64,000 bases of DNA from Cryptosporangium phraense (GCF_006912135.1 NZ_VIRS01000002.1:62001-126000), one strand, 5' to 3'. Positions 8,979-17,705 are shown, counted from the first letter of the stretch. Numbers and translations are program-made. The notes: generated by a model from the sequence alone, not told the origin.

Positions 8979-9656
8979 ATGCCGATGCCCACTCTCTCCG
9001 TCGACGCCCGTCCCTACCCGTTCACCTTCGACCCGGCGACGACCGCGCTCGTCGTCATCGACATGCAGCGCGACTTCATGGAACCTGGCGGCTTCGGCGA
9101 GACGCTCGGCAACGACGTCAGCCTGCTGCGGTCGACGATCGAACCGACCGCGGCGATCCTCACCGCGTTCCGGGCCGTCGGCATTCCGATCATCCACACC
9201 CGCGAGGGGCACCAGCCCGACCTCTCCGACCTCCCGGACGCCAAGCGCGACCGCGGCAACCCGACGCTTCGAATCGGCGACGAGGGTCCGAAAGGCCGGA
9301 TCCTCGTCGTCGGCGAAGAGGGGCAGGACATCGTCGACGAGCTCAAGCCGCTTCCCGGCGAGCCGGTCGTCGACAAGCCGGGCAAGGGCGCGTTCTACGC
9401 GACGTCGTTCGGCGATCTCCTGGCCGAAGCCGGCATCAAGAGCCTGATCGTCGCCGGCGTCACCACCGAGGTCTGCGTGCACACGACCGTGCGCGAGGCC
9501 AACGACCGGGGCTACGAGTGCCTGGTCCTCGAAGACTGCGTCGGCTCGTACTTCCCGGAGTTCCACCGCGTCGCCCTCGACATGATCGCCGCCCAGGGCG
9601 GGATCTTCGGCTGGGTGGCCCCGTCCGCGTCCGTGCTCGACGCCCTGGAGAGATGA
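8979..9656 (+). CDS. Second isochorismatase-family cysteine hydrolase (BiuH/TrtA/RutB-like)
   Basis: A 225-residue paralogue of the preceding gene with triad D28, K133 and C166 ([28 protein letters not shown]). It shares the HTREGH and ANDRGYEC blocks with its neighbour but differs around the substrate pocket: the NKRWRS block is replaced by AKRDRGN and the final motif reads QGGIFGW. This suggests a related amide substrate such as triuret, ureidoacrylate or another ureide; the sequence alone does not decide. It begins 12 bp after the first hydrolase stop and its stop overlaps the permease start, so the three genes are almost surely one transcript. Tandem duplication followed by divergence is the simplest origin. 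Confidence 0.85.
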   Translation: MPMPTLSVDARPYPFTFDPATTALVVIDMQRDFMEPGGFGETLGNDVSLLRSTIEPTAAILTAFRAVGIPIIHTREGHQPDLSDLPDAKRDRGNPTLRIGDEGPKGRILVVGEEGQDIVDELKPLPGEPVVDKPGKGAFYATSFGDLLAEAGIKSLIVAGVTTEVCVHTTVREANDRGYECLVLEDCVGSYFPEFHRVALDMIAAQGGIFGWVAPSASVLDALER

Positions 9657-11329
9657 CGATGATCAAGCTTTCCCGCTCGGACACCGCCCTGCCGTTCTGG
9701 GTCCGGGGCGACACCAACGCGTTCTTCGGCTTAGGCATCAACGTGCTGGTCAACGTCCTGACGTTGTCGAGCCTGTGCCTGTTCGTCGTGCACATCCCCA
9801 AGGACGACGTCTTCGGCTCGATCCTGCCCGCGCTGGGCATCGCGCTCGTCGTCGGCAACGCGTACTACACGTATCTCGCCCGTCGCCTGGCCGCGCGCGA
9901 GAACCGCACCGACGTCACCGCGATGCCGTACGGGCCGAGCGTCCCGCACATGTTCATCGTCGTATTCCTGATCATGCTGCCGATCTACCTGAAGACGAAG
10001 AACCCGGTGCAGGCCTGGCAGGCCGGTCTGGCCTGGGCGTTCATCATCGGCATCATCGTGCTGATCGGCGCGTTCGTCGGCCCGTACATCCGGCGCTGGA
10101 CGCCTCGGGCGGCGATGCTCGGCACCCTCGCGGGAATCAGCATCACGTTCATCTCGATGCGCCCGGCCGGGCAGATGTGGGCCCAGGCCTGGATCGCGCT
10201 GCCGGTGTTCGCGTTGCTCCTGGTCGGGCTGTTCACCGACCTCAAGCTGCCGGGCAACATCCCGATCGGCTTGGCCGCGCTGGTGCTCGGTACCGCGATC
10301 GGCTGGATCGGCGGGGCGATGTCGGTGCCCGACGTCAGCGCGGCGGCCAAGGACATCGCGTTCGCGATCCCGACCTTCCACTTCGGTGACCTGTTCGACG
10401 GGTTGAAAGAGGTCGGGCCGCTGCTCGCGACCGCGATCCCGCTCGGCGTCTACAACTTCACCGAGGGCATGACGAACGTCGAGAGCGCCGCGACTGCCGG
10501 CGACAGCTACAACCTGCGCAGCGTCCTGCTGGCCGACGGCGCCGGCGCGGTGATCGGGGCCGCGCTCGGCTCGCCGTTCCCGCCCGCGGTGTACGTCGGT
10601 CACCCGGGGTGGAAGGCGGCCGGCGGCCGGGCCGGGTACTCGCTGGCGACCGGGGTAGTGATCGCGATCCTCTGCTTCCTGGGCATGTTCTCGCTGTTGG
10701 GGGCCGTGCTCCCGACGGCCGCGATCGTCCCGATCCTGCTCTACATCGGGTTGCTGATCGGCGCCCAGGCGTTCCAGGCGACACCACGGGCCCACGCGGC
10801 CGCGGTCGTCGCGGCGCTGATCCCGAACATCGCGTCCTGGGCGGCCGGGCAGATGGACAACGCGCTGGCCGCCGCCGGTACCACGGCGGCCGCGGTCGGC
10901 GAGGACGCGCTGAACAACGCGGGTGTGGTGTACGGGGGGTTGAACACGCTGGGGCAGGGCGCGGTGCTCGCCGGGATGGTGCTCGGTGCTCTCGTCGTCT
11001 TCCTGATCGACAAGAAGTTCATCGGCGCGACGGTGGTGGCCGCGGTCGGTTCGGTGCTCTCGTTCATCGGGCTGATCCACGCGCCCGAGGTCGGCTGGAA
11101 CATGAACGGTCCGGTCTCGCTCGGCTACCTGTTCGTCGCGGTGGTCTGCGCCGCGTTCGCGGCGACGCGTCCGGCGCCCCGGGTCCCCGACGCCGAGGAG
11201 ATCGAACTCGACCGCCTGCACGGCGGGGGAGCGGTCGTGCAGCCCGGCGAGGAGCCGGCCGCGACGGTGGTGCCGGCCGCCGACGCCATGCCCGCCCCGC
11301 GGGCGGTGCCCGCCGAGGAGAAGATCTGA
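9653..11329 (+). CDS. NCS2/AzgA-like purine or ureide permease
   Basis: This 558-residue integral membrane protein has about 12 hydrophobic segments and the layout of nucleobase:cation symporters (opening [21 protein letters not shown], read in two parts; later [15 protein letters not shown] in the conserved helix 8-like region). The last 80 residues form a charged, Ala/Pro-rich cytosolic tail. It should import a purine, pyrimidine or ureide across the plasma membrane. The ATG at 9653 overlaps the hydrolase stop as ATGA; a second ATG at 9659 has better spacing from GGAGAG and may be the true start. Its stop overlaps the next start (11329). Position between cysteine hydrolases and an AtzH-like gene suggests it supplies their substrate. 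Confidence 0.88.
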   Translation: MTMIKLSRSDTALPFWVRGDTNAFFGLGINVLVNVLTLSSLCLFVVHIPKDDVFGSILPALGIALVVGNAYYTYLARRLAARENRTDVTAMPYGPSVPHMFIVVFLIMLPIYLKTKNPVQAWQAGLAWAFIIGIIVLIGAFVGPYIRRWTPRAAMLGTLAGISITFISMRPAGQMWAQAWIALPVFALLLVGLFTDLKLPGNIPIGLAALVLGTAIGWIGGAMSVPDVSAAAKDIAFAIPTFHFGDLFDGLKEVGPLLATAIPLGVYNFTEGMTNVESAATAGDSYNLRSVLLADGAGAVIGAALGSPFPPAVYVGHPGWKAAGGRAGYSLATGVVIAILCFLGMFSLLGAVLPTAAIVPILLYIGLLIGAQAFQATPRAHAAAVVAALIPNIASWAAGQMDNALAAAGTTAAAVGEDALNNAGVVYGGLNTLGQGAVLAGMVLGALVVFLIDKKFIGATVVAAVGSVLSFIGLIHAPEVGWNMNGPVSLGYLFVAVVCAAFAATRPAPRVPDAEEIELDRLHGGGAVVQPGEEPAATVVPAADAMPAPRAVPAEEKI

Positions 11330-11721
11330 TGGAGGTGGACCGGCCGGAGATCGTGGCTGAGGTCCGTGCAGCGTTCTCTTCCTATGAGGACGCTTTGCAG
11401 CGGGACGATCGGGCCACGATCCTCGGCTGGTTCTGGGACGCCCCGGAGACCGTGCGGTTCGGGATCGCCGATCGCCAGAACGGCGTCGAGGAGTTGCGGG
11501 CGTGGCGGGCGGCCCAGCCTCCGGTGCCGCTCGGCCGAACGCTCACCGAGACCCGGGTCACGACGTTCGGCGCCGATTACGCGGTCGTGACCACGCTGTT
11601 CACCTATCCGTCGGGCGAGGCGCTGGGGCGGCAGTCGCAGACGTGGGCGCGGTTCGGCGTCGGATGGCGCATCGTGAGCGCGCACGTGTCGGAGATTAGG
11701 CTCCCCTCATGGCTGTCGTGA
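11329..11721 (+). CDS. AtzH-like (DUF3225, NTF2-fold) small protein
   Basis: A 130-residue protein resembling the AtzH/DUF3225 family, small cone-shaped NTF2-like proteins repeatedly found with s-triazine, cyanuric acid and ureide catabolic genes. Family-like features are the acidic N-terminal helix with SYEDALQRDD, a WFWD-like aromatic cluster, the ELRAWRAAQ segment, and the ending SQTWARFGVGWRIVSAHVS. Its exact reaction is not established from sequence. Its start codon is fused to the permease stop (ATGA) and its last 13 bases overlap the mhuD gene, so translation is probably coupled on both sides. The family context is what turns this cluster from generic amidases into a likely ureide pathway. 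Confidence 0.82.
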   Translation: MEVDRPEIVAEVRAAFSSYEDALQRDDRATILGWFWDAPETVRFGIADRQNGVEELRAWRAAQPPVPLGRTLTETRVTTFGADYAVVTTLFTYPSGEALGRQSQTWARFGVGWRIVSAHVSEIRLPSWLS

Positions 11722-12017
11722 AGATCAATGCGATCGAGGTTCCTGAAGGTGCCGGGCCGGAGCTCGAGAAGCGGTTCGGTGCCCGGCACGGCGCGGTCGA
11801 GGGGTCGCCCGGGTTCCTCGGGTTCGAGCTGCTGCGTCCGGTGAAGGGGGAGACCCGCTACTTCGTGTACACGCGCTGGGAGAGCGAGGAGCACTTCCAG
11901 GCCTGGGTGAACGGCCCGGCCATGGAGGCCCACTCGGGCGAACGCGCCCGCCCGGTCGCGTCGGGTTCGACGCTGCTGGAGTTCGAAGTCATCCAGTCCG
12001 CGGACCCCAAGGCCTGA
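11709..12017 (+). CDS. mhuD: MhuD-type heme-degrading monooxygenase
   Basis: A 102-residue dimeric ferredoxin-like (ABM/IsdG) protein predicted to bind heme and cleave it to a mycobilin-type tetrapyrrole, releasing iron. It matches mycobacterial MhuD almost end to end from memory: the opening VVKINAIEVP, the centre GFELLRPVKGE, and the heme-site residues N7, W66 and H75 are all present in the right spacing. Its start lies 13 bp inside the AtzH-like gene. This overlap places an iron-acquisition gene in a putative nitrogen operon, which is unexpected. The C-terminus (LLEFEVIQSADPKA) lacks the longer mycobacterial tail. Confidence 0.93.
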   Translation: MAVVKINAIEVPEGAGPELEKRFGARHGAVEGSPGFLGFELLRPVKGETRYFVYTRWESEEHFQAWVNGPAMEAHSGERARPVASGSTLLEFEVIQSADPKA

Positions 12018-12088
12018 TCGAGGTTGCGGGCCGGGAGCGTGATGCTCCCGGCCCGAAGCTCTGGGGTGGCGCGGTCGACGTCGGATTT

Positions 12089-12526
12089 GTGTCGATTACT
12101 CCCTCCGCTCCGGACGACCTCTACGCGCTCATGCAGCTCCACGAGACGCGTCAGGCGCTAGCCGCCCGTGCCTCGTACAGCCTGCTGCGCATCACCGCCG
12201 CCGTCCCGCCCGAGAATCGCTCGGTGTCCGGCGCCGCGGACGCCGGCCAGCAGGCCAGTGCGTGGCTGGCCGGCTCGTCGACCAACCCCGGCCGCTGGAC
12301 GACCCGCCGGGTGCTGGTCGCCGAGCTCCACGAGCTCGATCTGTTGCTGGCCGATCTGCACGGCCACCTGGTCGCGACGGTCGACTGGCTGGCCGCGCAC
12401 CTGGGCTCCCAGGCCGGCGGCCGCTCCGGCCCCCAGCACACGATCCGAGTCCCCCGAACGCTGCTGGCCGAGTGCACGACGCTCATCCACGATCTGGAGG
12501 CCCTGGCCCCCGCCGTGGCCGCGTAG
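12089..12526 (+). CDS. Hypothetical helical protein
   Basis: A 145-residue frame with GTG start and consistent GC-rich third positions. I do not recognise a family. It is mostly helical, with no signal peptide or membrane segment, and has one conserved-looking aromatic/charged core (HELDLLLADLHGHLVATVDWLAAHL, split by heptad-like leucines) that could form a coiled coil. No clear ribosome site precedes the GTG, and an antisense frame is also open, so the call is tentative. It follows mhuD by 71 bp and may be the tail of that unit. Confidence 0.5.
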   Translation: MSITPSAPDDLYALMQLHETRQALAARASYSLLRITAAVPPENRSVSGAADAGQQASAWLAGSSTNPGRWTTRRVLVAELHELDLLLADLHGHLVATVDWLAAHLGSQAGGRSGPQHTIRVPRTLLAECTTLIHDLEALAPAVAA

Positions 12527-13759
12527 CCCCTGACGTCCTGCCCTACTGGCCGCGACCGGCGCCGGTAGCGGGGTGGGTGCCGGTCCGGGGCGGGTGCGGT
12601 GCCGGTCCGGGGGTTGCGGAGTCAGTGCCGGTGTGAATCCGGTGCCGGTGCCGGTGTCCGGCCGGTCCGAGACCGGTGCGGGGCGGGGCCGGTGGGGTTG
12701 GGCCGCGCCCGATGCCCCACGCTTCACGCCGCTGAGGTCCCGGCCGGACCGGTTCGACCCCGGCTCGCCACGCCCGACCAGCTCACCTCATCCACCAGCG
12801 ACCGACGCGTCAGCCGACTGCGAGCGATCCGGCGCGCCGGTCGAACAGCCGCCTGCCCGCAGCGACCAGACGCTGCGGCCCTCGGCGACCCGCCCCTAGC
12901 GCCGGAAACCCGCCGCGGCGACGGCCGGCTCCTGCGGCCGCAATATGTGAAGCCCGTAGCCGCGACGGCCCGGTGGCGCGCCCGCCCTGAGCCGTGGTCC
13001 TCAGTGCGCCTTTCTGACGCGCTGCCGAGCCGGCGACGGCAGGTGTCCGTACCTCGGGGCGGCCGTGACTTGCGCCTACGCCGAGCCTGCGGCCCTGACG
13101 ACCGTCGGCCCGCAGCCCGCGGCGGCCCCGCGCCCGCGCGCCCGCTCCCGAGCGCTCGGCCACCCAGCCTGCGGCGGCCCGGTGGCTTGCGCCCGTAGCT
13201 GTATCGGCCCCCGGGGCCGCGTCGGCAACCCGTCTTGGGCCGTCGGGCGCGCCCGTGGCTCGCGGTGGCTCCGAATCGCGGCCTGTGTCGCCTCCGGTCC
13301 GCAGCTCGCGTCGGCCTCTGGGCTGCGGCCTGCGTCGGATCCTGGGACAGCGGCCCGTGAGGGGTCAGCCGCCGGCCATTCGCGGGGCAGCGTCGGGGTC
13401 GTGGCCCGCGCGGTCCGGCGTGGCCGGCGGCCCCAGCGTGTGTCCCCGGCTCGGGCGGCTGCCGGCGGCGCGCTCGCCTCCGATGCCGGGGTGCGGTCAT
13501 CGCCCGCGCCGCCCACGCTGCGCCCGCGCCGCCTGCGCTGCGCGCGCCCGCGCCGCCCGCGCTGCCCGTGCTGCGTCCGCTCGTGCGGCCTGCGCTGCGC
13601 TCGCAACTTGCCTTCGTCCGCGTCGAATGACGACTTGTCGGGGTCATCGGCGCGGAAATTAGCGCGATAAGTCGGCAGAATCGGTCGGCTCCCGCGGAAC
13701 TGCGTCGGCGGGGGCTCTGGTGCGGGATGCTCACCGCTGGTCGGCAACTAAGGAGCCAG
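12527..13759. other. Long gene-free GC-rich island I
   Basis: This 1.2-kb stretch holds no gene I can support. Several frames stay open on both strands, but only because the sequence is poor in A and T; the translations are Arg/Ala/Pro-rich and lack domains, and no start has a ribosome site. The first 200 bases are built from degenerate GTGCCGGT and GGTCCGGGG units, and the rest repeats words such as GGCCTGCG and CGTCGGCC. AT content rises only at the end (about 13640-13680), where the thioesterase promoter presumably lies. Compare the islands at 29.7-31.4 and 45.8-46.8 kb. Confidence 0.7.
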
Positions 13760-14293
13760 ATGACCGACGAACGACTGATCTCCGATCGAGGCATCACGGC
13801 CGGCGAGCGGTTCGCCGACGTCGACGAGTGGGAGAACCGCCGCGGGGAAGGGCCGCACCTGTGGCGGACGCTCGGGTACCGCCGGGCCGGCTGGTCGCCG
13901 GGCGCCACCGCGGTCGAGTGGGACGCCACCGCCGACTACTGCTTCCCGTCGGCCGGCGGCCCGATCGTCCAGGGCGGCCTGGTCACCGCGCTCCTCGACG
14001 CGGCGATGGGCGGCGCCTGCTGGACCGTCCTCGATCGGGACCAGGCGTTCCTCACCGCTGACCTGCGGGTCGAGTTCCTGCGCAGCTCCCGGCCGGGCCT
14101 GCTCCGGGCGACCGGCGAGGTGATCCGCCGGACCCGCCGGGTGATCTTCTGCGCCGCCGACCTGTACGACGCCGACGGCGCCCAGCTCGCCAGCAGCCGC
14201 TGCACCCAGGTGGTACTCCCGGCCGACGGACACGCCGGCCGCTACGGCCCCCCGGAAGCCGACGGCGGCCCACCCCGCGACGCCCGCGGTTGA
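13760..14293 (+). CDS. PaaI-family hotdog thioesterase
   Basis: A 177-residue acyl-CoA thioesterase-like protein with a single hotdog domain (about 30-160). The conserved helix reads IVQGGLVTALLDAAMGG, as in PaaI-type enzymes, where the loop before it and the Asp in LLDAAMG shape the active site; the strand AFLTADLRVEFLR follows. It should hydrolyse an acyl- or aryl-CoA in the cytosol. The ATG at 13760 is chosen because AGGAG lies 4 bases upstream. The stop falls within a 21-bp tandem repeat. It stands alone between an intergenic island and a convergent TetR gene. Confidence 0.85.
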   Translation: MTDERLISDRGITAGERFADVDEWENRRGEGPHLWRTLGYRRAGWSPGATAVEWDATADYCFPSAGGPIVQGGLVTALLDAAMGGACWTVLDRDQAFLTADLRVEFLRSSRPGLLRATGEVIRRTRRVIFCAADLYDADGAQLASSRCTQVVLPADGHAGRYGPPEADGGPPRDARG

Positions 14294-14330
14294 TCCCGCG
14301 ACGCCCGCGGTTGATCCCGCGACGCCCGCG
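14276..14330. repeat. 21-bp tandem repeat at the thioesterase 3' end
   Basis: Two perfect 21-bp units (CGCGACGCCCGCGGTTGATCC) at 14276-14296 and 14297-14317 plus a 13-base partial third copy. The first unit contains the thioesterase stop codon, so unit gain or loss would not alter the protein. Confidence 0.9.
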
Positions 14331-14359
14331 ACGCCAACGGCCGACCCCCGAACAAAACC

Positions 14360-14980
14360 TCAGACCGCCCGGCGCACCCCGGCCAGAATCAGATCCACCA
14401 GCTCATCGAGATACTCGTCGCTCTGCTCCCGAGCAGCCTCGCGCAGCTCCACCGGCGTCACCGCGACGTGCATGATCGTCGCGCCGAGAATCGCGTCCAG
14501 CACCACCGCGGGCGACGTGCCGGGAGGCAGCTCACCTCGGGCGGCCGCGCGCCGGACGATCTGGCGGGCGGCCGCGATCGTCGGGTGGGTGAGCCGGTCG
14601 CGGTGCTCGGCGAACTCGCTGTGCACCGCACCCTCGACCACCAGGCGCATGTACGTGACCCCGCCGTCGTCCCAGAACATGCCCAGCAACTGGGACCCGA
14701 GGTGGCGCAGGTCGGACCGGATGTCGCCGGTGTCGATCGAGACGTCGATCGACGCCCTGGCTCCCAGCGCGTCGAACAGGAGTTGCTGTTTGCTGTTCCA
14801 GCGCAGGTAGAGCGATGCCTTCCCGACGCCGGCGGCCTTCGCGACCCCGTCGATCGTGAAGCCGGCCCAGCCCTTCTGGCCGAACAGCTCGATCGCGGCG
14901 CGGAAGACGCGGTCTTCCAGGGCCGGGTCCCGGGGTCTTCCTCGGGGCGCGGGTGTCCGGGCGGGCGAGGTGGTGGTCAC
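14360..14980 (-). CDS. TetR-family transcriptional regulator
   Basis: A 206-residue repressor-type protein. The N-terminal helix-turn-helix (about 18-65) contains GWAGFTIDGVAKAAGVGKAS and the family's LY.RW recognition-helix end (LYLRWNSKQQLL). The C-terminal ligand domain resembles the TetR_C_16-like group (VVEGAVHSEFAEHRDR). It is convergent with the thioesterase gene and divergent from the degenerate radical-SAM-like gene across a 269-bp gap, either of which could be its target. No clear palindrome of operator size was found in that gap. Confidence 0.88.
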   Translation of the reverse strand: MTTTSPARTPAPRGRPRDPALEDRVFRAAIELFGQKGWAGFTIDGVAKAAGVGKASLYLRWNSKQQLLFDALGARASIDVSIDTGDIRSDLRHLGSQLLGMFWDDGGVTYMRLVVEGAVHSEFAEHRDRLTHPTIAAARQIVRRAAARGELPPGTSPAVVLDAILGATIMHVAVTPVELREAAREQSDEYLDELVDLILAGVRRAV

Positions 14981-15249
14981 AGGCTGTCCCCCACAGCTTT
15001 GGGGTCGTGGGTCGGAGGCCGGTCGCGGCCAACGCAGGGACTGAACCTAAATGGTCTGGTTCGTGGCATGCAATTCGGACTGCGACACGAGTTTATTCCG
15101 GTTGTCATCGTCAGTTAATCCGCGACCTCTGGACTGGAAGCACGCACCGCGGATCGATCCAGGACCGATTGACCCACGTGGCATTCCGGGATGCCGCTGA
15201 ATCGGTTCATGCCGCACGGTCCGCGGGACCGACGTACAGGAGGAGCACC

Positions 15250-15975
15250 GTGTCCCGGAACGGTGGCAAGGACGGCGGATCCGTACTCCGCGTCCGCATT
15301 GCGCGCCCGGTCGACAGACCGGCCCCGGCCGACACCAGAGCGTCGGTCTGTCGCTTCTGCCCATCGGCCCTGACGTCGGCCGAATCGCAACCGCTCCCGG
15401 TCCGGAGCCCGGCCCAGCTGGTCCTGCTGGCCCGGGACGCGTGGGAGGACGGCCTGGCCCGGATGTGGCTGACCGCCGAGGTCCCGGACGACGTCCCGCA
15501 CTACGTGCGTGCGGTCCGGGACGACGTCCCCGGGATGCGCGTCGCGGTGGACTGCGGTCCGGCCGACGCGTGCGTGCTCCACCAGCTCCGGACGGCCGGC
15601 GTCACCGACGTCGGGATCCACATCGGTTCGCTGGACGACGACGTACGAGCCCGCGATTCCGACGCCGAAGCCGTGCCGCTGTCGGGCTACGAACGAGCCT
15701 GGGACGAAGCGGTCCGGGTGTTCGGCCGCTACCGGGTCACCACGTGCCTGGTCGTCGGCGCCGGGGAGAACCCCGGCGACCTGGTGTCCGGGGCCGCGCG
15801 GCTGATCGCCCGCGGTGTGCAGCCGGTCGTCGTCCCCTACCGGGCCGGCACCGACGCGCTGGTCCGCTGGGCCGGCCAGGCCGTCGCCGACATGCTCCGC
15901 ACGGTCGGAGCGGGCAACTCCTCAGGCGCGGGCAGCTCCTCAACCGCAACCGGGCCGCACCCGATCATCACCTGA
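15250..15975 (+). CDS. Degenerate radical-SAM-like protein (MSMEG_0568-type relative)
   Basis: A 241-residue protein starting at GTG with GGAGGAG upstream. It aligns by eye with the C-terminal two thirds of the MSMEG_0568-type radical SAM proteins known from nitrilase-linked clusters: ASVCRFC, RSPAQLVLLARDAW, VDCGPADACVLHQL, GVTDVGIHIGSLD, FGRYRVTTCLVVGAGENPGD and VQPVVVPYRAGTD fall in the same order. Only two cysteines of a cluster site remain (C34, C37). The third cysteine, the segment before it and the C-terminal cysteine cluster are missing, so it probably cannot hold a standard SAM-binding 4Fe-4S cluster. The next gene is a nitrilase-family protein, the usual partner, and is also altered. 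I infer a repurposed or decaying pair. Confidence 0.65.
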   Translation: MSRNGGKDGGSVLRVRIARPVDRPAPADTRASVCRFCPSALTSAESQPLPVRSPAQLVLLARDAWEDGLARMWLTAEVPDDVPHYVRAVRDDVPGMRVAVDCGPADACVLHQLRTAGVTDVGIHIGSLDDDVRARDSDAEAVPLSGYERAWDEAVRVFGRYRVTTCLVVGAGENPGDLVSGAARLIARGVQPVVVPYRAGTDALVRWAGQAVADMLRTVGAGNSSGAGSSSTATGPHPIIT

Positions 15976-16023
15976 ACCCCTGCGCACAGTGATTCCGGAC
16001 CCACGACTCCCCTGGGGGAATTC

Positions 16024-16806
16024 ATGAGGACGACAAGGGTGGCGGCGGTCGCGGCGCCGTTCGGACGCGATCTCGACGAGTGCTTCGCCCGCATCGAGCG
16101 CCTGGTCGCGCTGGCCCGGGCCCGGGGCGTCCAGCTGCTGGCGCTGCCCGAGGCCAGCCTCGGCGGGTACCGGGCTCCGGACGCCGACGAGCCGCCCGCG
16201 CTCGACCCGGACGGCCCGGAGCTCCGGCGGCTGGCCGCGATCGCCGGCGACATGGTGCTGTGCGCGGGCTACTACGAGCGGGCCGACGAGGGCGTCCGGT
16301 ACAACAGCGCGGTCTGCGTGACCGGCGACGGCGTGCTCGGACGTCACCGTCAGGCGCACCAGCCGGGCGCCTTCGACACTCCGGTCGGCCGGATCGGGCT
16401 GATGATCTGCTACGACAAGGCGTCCCCGGACGCGGCCCGGGCGCTGGCCGCGGACGGCGCGGCCATCGGCGTCTGCCTCTCGGCCTGGCCGGCCAGCCGC
16501 GCCAACGCGTCACCCGACCTCGGGCGCGACCGCTGGACCCGCCAGTTCGACCTGTTCGACCAGGCCCGGGCGGTCGAGAACCAGCTGCTCTGGCTGTCGG
16601 CCAACCAGTCCGGACGCTTCGGCGACCTGCGGTTCGTCGCCAGCGCCAAGGTCGTCGACCCGGGCGGTGACGTGCTGGCGACGACCGGCGTCGCGGCCGG
16701 TGCAGCGGTCGCCGACGTGGACGTCGCCGAGGCCGTCGACCTGGCCCGCCGGGCCGTGTCGGCGCGCTACGCGAGCAGCTCCCGCAGGGAAGCGCAGATG
16801 GTCTGA
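16024..16806 (+). CDS. Nitrilase-superfamily protein lacking the catalytic lysine
   Basis: A 260-residue carbon-nitrogen hydrolase fold protein that keeps the nucleophile C129 (MICYDKASPDAARAL) and the general base E43 (LALPEAS). The catalytic Lys position reads Q110 (GRHRQAHQP), and the loop that normally separates this segment from FDTPVGR by some 15 residues is reduced to three. Family members from the MSMEG_0568-linked clusters read HRKVHQP followed by that loop, from memory. The protein is otherwise full length (CLSAWPASRAN, ENQLLWLSANQSG, GPGGD-like end). A GGGGGAA ribosome site precedes the ATG. The last 40 bases overlap the convergent esterase gene. It is probably inactive as an amidase unless another residue substitutes. 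Confidence 0.8.
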   Translation: MRTTRVAAVAAPFGRDLDECFARIERLVALARARGVQLLALPEASLGGYRAPDADEPPALDPDGPELRRLAAIAGDMVLCAGYYERADEGVRYNSAVCVTGDGVLGRHRQAHQPGAFDTPVGRIGLMICYDKASPDAARALAADGAAIGVCLSAWPASRANASPDLGRDRWTRQFDLFDQARAVENQLLWLSANQSGRFGDLRFVASAKVVDPGGDVLATTGVAAGAAVADVDVAEAVDLARRAVSARYASSSRREAQMV

Positions 16807-17705
16807 ACGGCCTGCTCGGACGCCGGGGACACCGGGCCCATGCCGAAGAAGCCGTGGATCAGCCCGTCGAACCGGTGGGCGATCGTCCGCACGCCGGCCT
16901 CGTTCAACGCGGACGCGTAAGCGTCCCCGGCGTCGCGCAGTGGGTCGAAGCCCGCAGTGGCCACCACCGCGGGCGGCAGCCCGTCGAGCCGTCCGCGCAG
17001 CGGCGAGAGCCGGGGGTCGGCCGGGTCGGCGTCGCGCGGGACGTAGTGGGTGGTGAACCAGATCATGTCCGACCCGGTGAGGAAGTAGCCCTCGGCGTTC
17101 TCGACCATCGACGGGTAGTCCCCGGCGAAGTCGGCCGCCGGGTAGAGCAGCAGTTGCGCGGCGAGGGCGGGGCCGCCGGCGTCCCGGCAGTCCTGGGCGA
17201 CGACCGCGGCCAGGTTGCCGCCCGCGCTGTCCCCGGCGACGGCCAGCCGGTCCGGATCACCGCCGAGGCCGCTTATCCGGGCCGCCGCCCAGCGGACCGC
17301 GGCCAGCGCGTCGTCGGCCGGTCCGGGGAACGGCGACTCCGGCGCGAGCCGGTACCCGACGCTGACCACGACCGCGCCGACCTCCCGGCACAGCCATCGG
17401 CACTGGTCGTCGTGGGTGTCGATGTCGCCGAGCACGAACCCGCCGCCGTGGAAGAACACGATCGTCGGCGTCGGGCCGTCGACGTCCGGGCGGTAGATGC
17501 GGCCGGGCAGCGGCGTCCCGTTCGCGCCGTCGATCGTCACGTTCTCGATCGCGGCGACCGGCACCAGCGTGGCCGGGTCGCGCACGTCGACCGTGAACGC
17601 GCGGAAGTTCGCGCGGGCTTCGGTGGGCGTGCCCGTACCGAGCTTCGGTATCTGCGGCGAGTTGATCAGCGCGAGTAACGGCACGAGGGACTGGTCGACC
17701 GGCAT
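16767..17705 (-). CDS. Alpha/beta hydrolase of the HSL/LipN esterase family
   Basis: A 312-residue esterase/lipase-like enzyme with the oxyanion motif HGGG (VFFHGGGFVLGD), nucleophile elbow GDSAGG, the acid in AGFDPLRDAG and the histidine in DGLIHGFFGM, so the catalytic machinery is complete. It is cytosolic, without a signal peptide. The ATG at 17705 follows the SDR stop by 14 bp on the same strand, giving a two-gene operon that faces a TetR gene. Such TetR/SDR/esterase sets occur in mycobacterial lipid-modifying loci like the mymA region (family knowledge). Its 3' end overlaps the convergent nitrilase-like gene by 40 bp. Confidence 0.92.
   Translation of the reverse strand: MPVDQSLVPLLALINSPQIPKLGTGTPTEARANFRAFTVDVRDPATLVPVAAIENVTIDGANGTPLPGRIYRPDVDGPTPTIVFFHGGGFVLGDIDTHDDQCRWLCREVGAVVVSVGYRLAPESPFPGPADDALAAVRWAAARISGLGGDPDRLAVAGDSAGGNLAAVVAQDCRDAGGPALAAQLLLYPAADFAGDYPSMVENAEGYFLTGSDMIWFTTHYVPRDADPADPRLSPLRGRLDGLPPAVVATAGFDPLRDAGDAYASALNEAGVRTIAHRFDGLIHGFFGMGPVSPASEQAVQTICASLRELLA

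Noticed and set aside
12724-13929. A 401-codon minus-strand frame in island I
   Set aside because: It runs through the thioesterase gene on the other strand, is Arg/Ser/Pro-rich, and has no ribosome site or domain.
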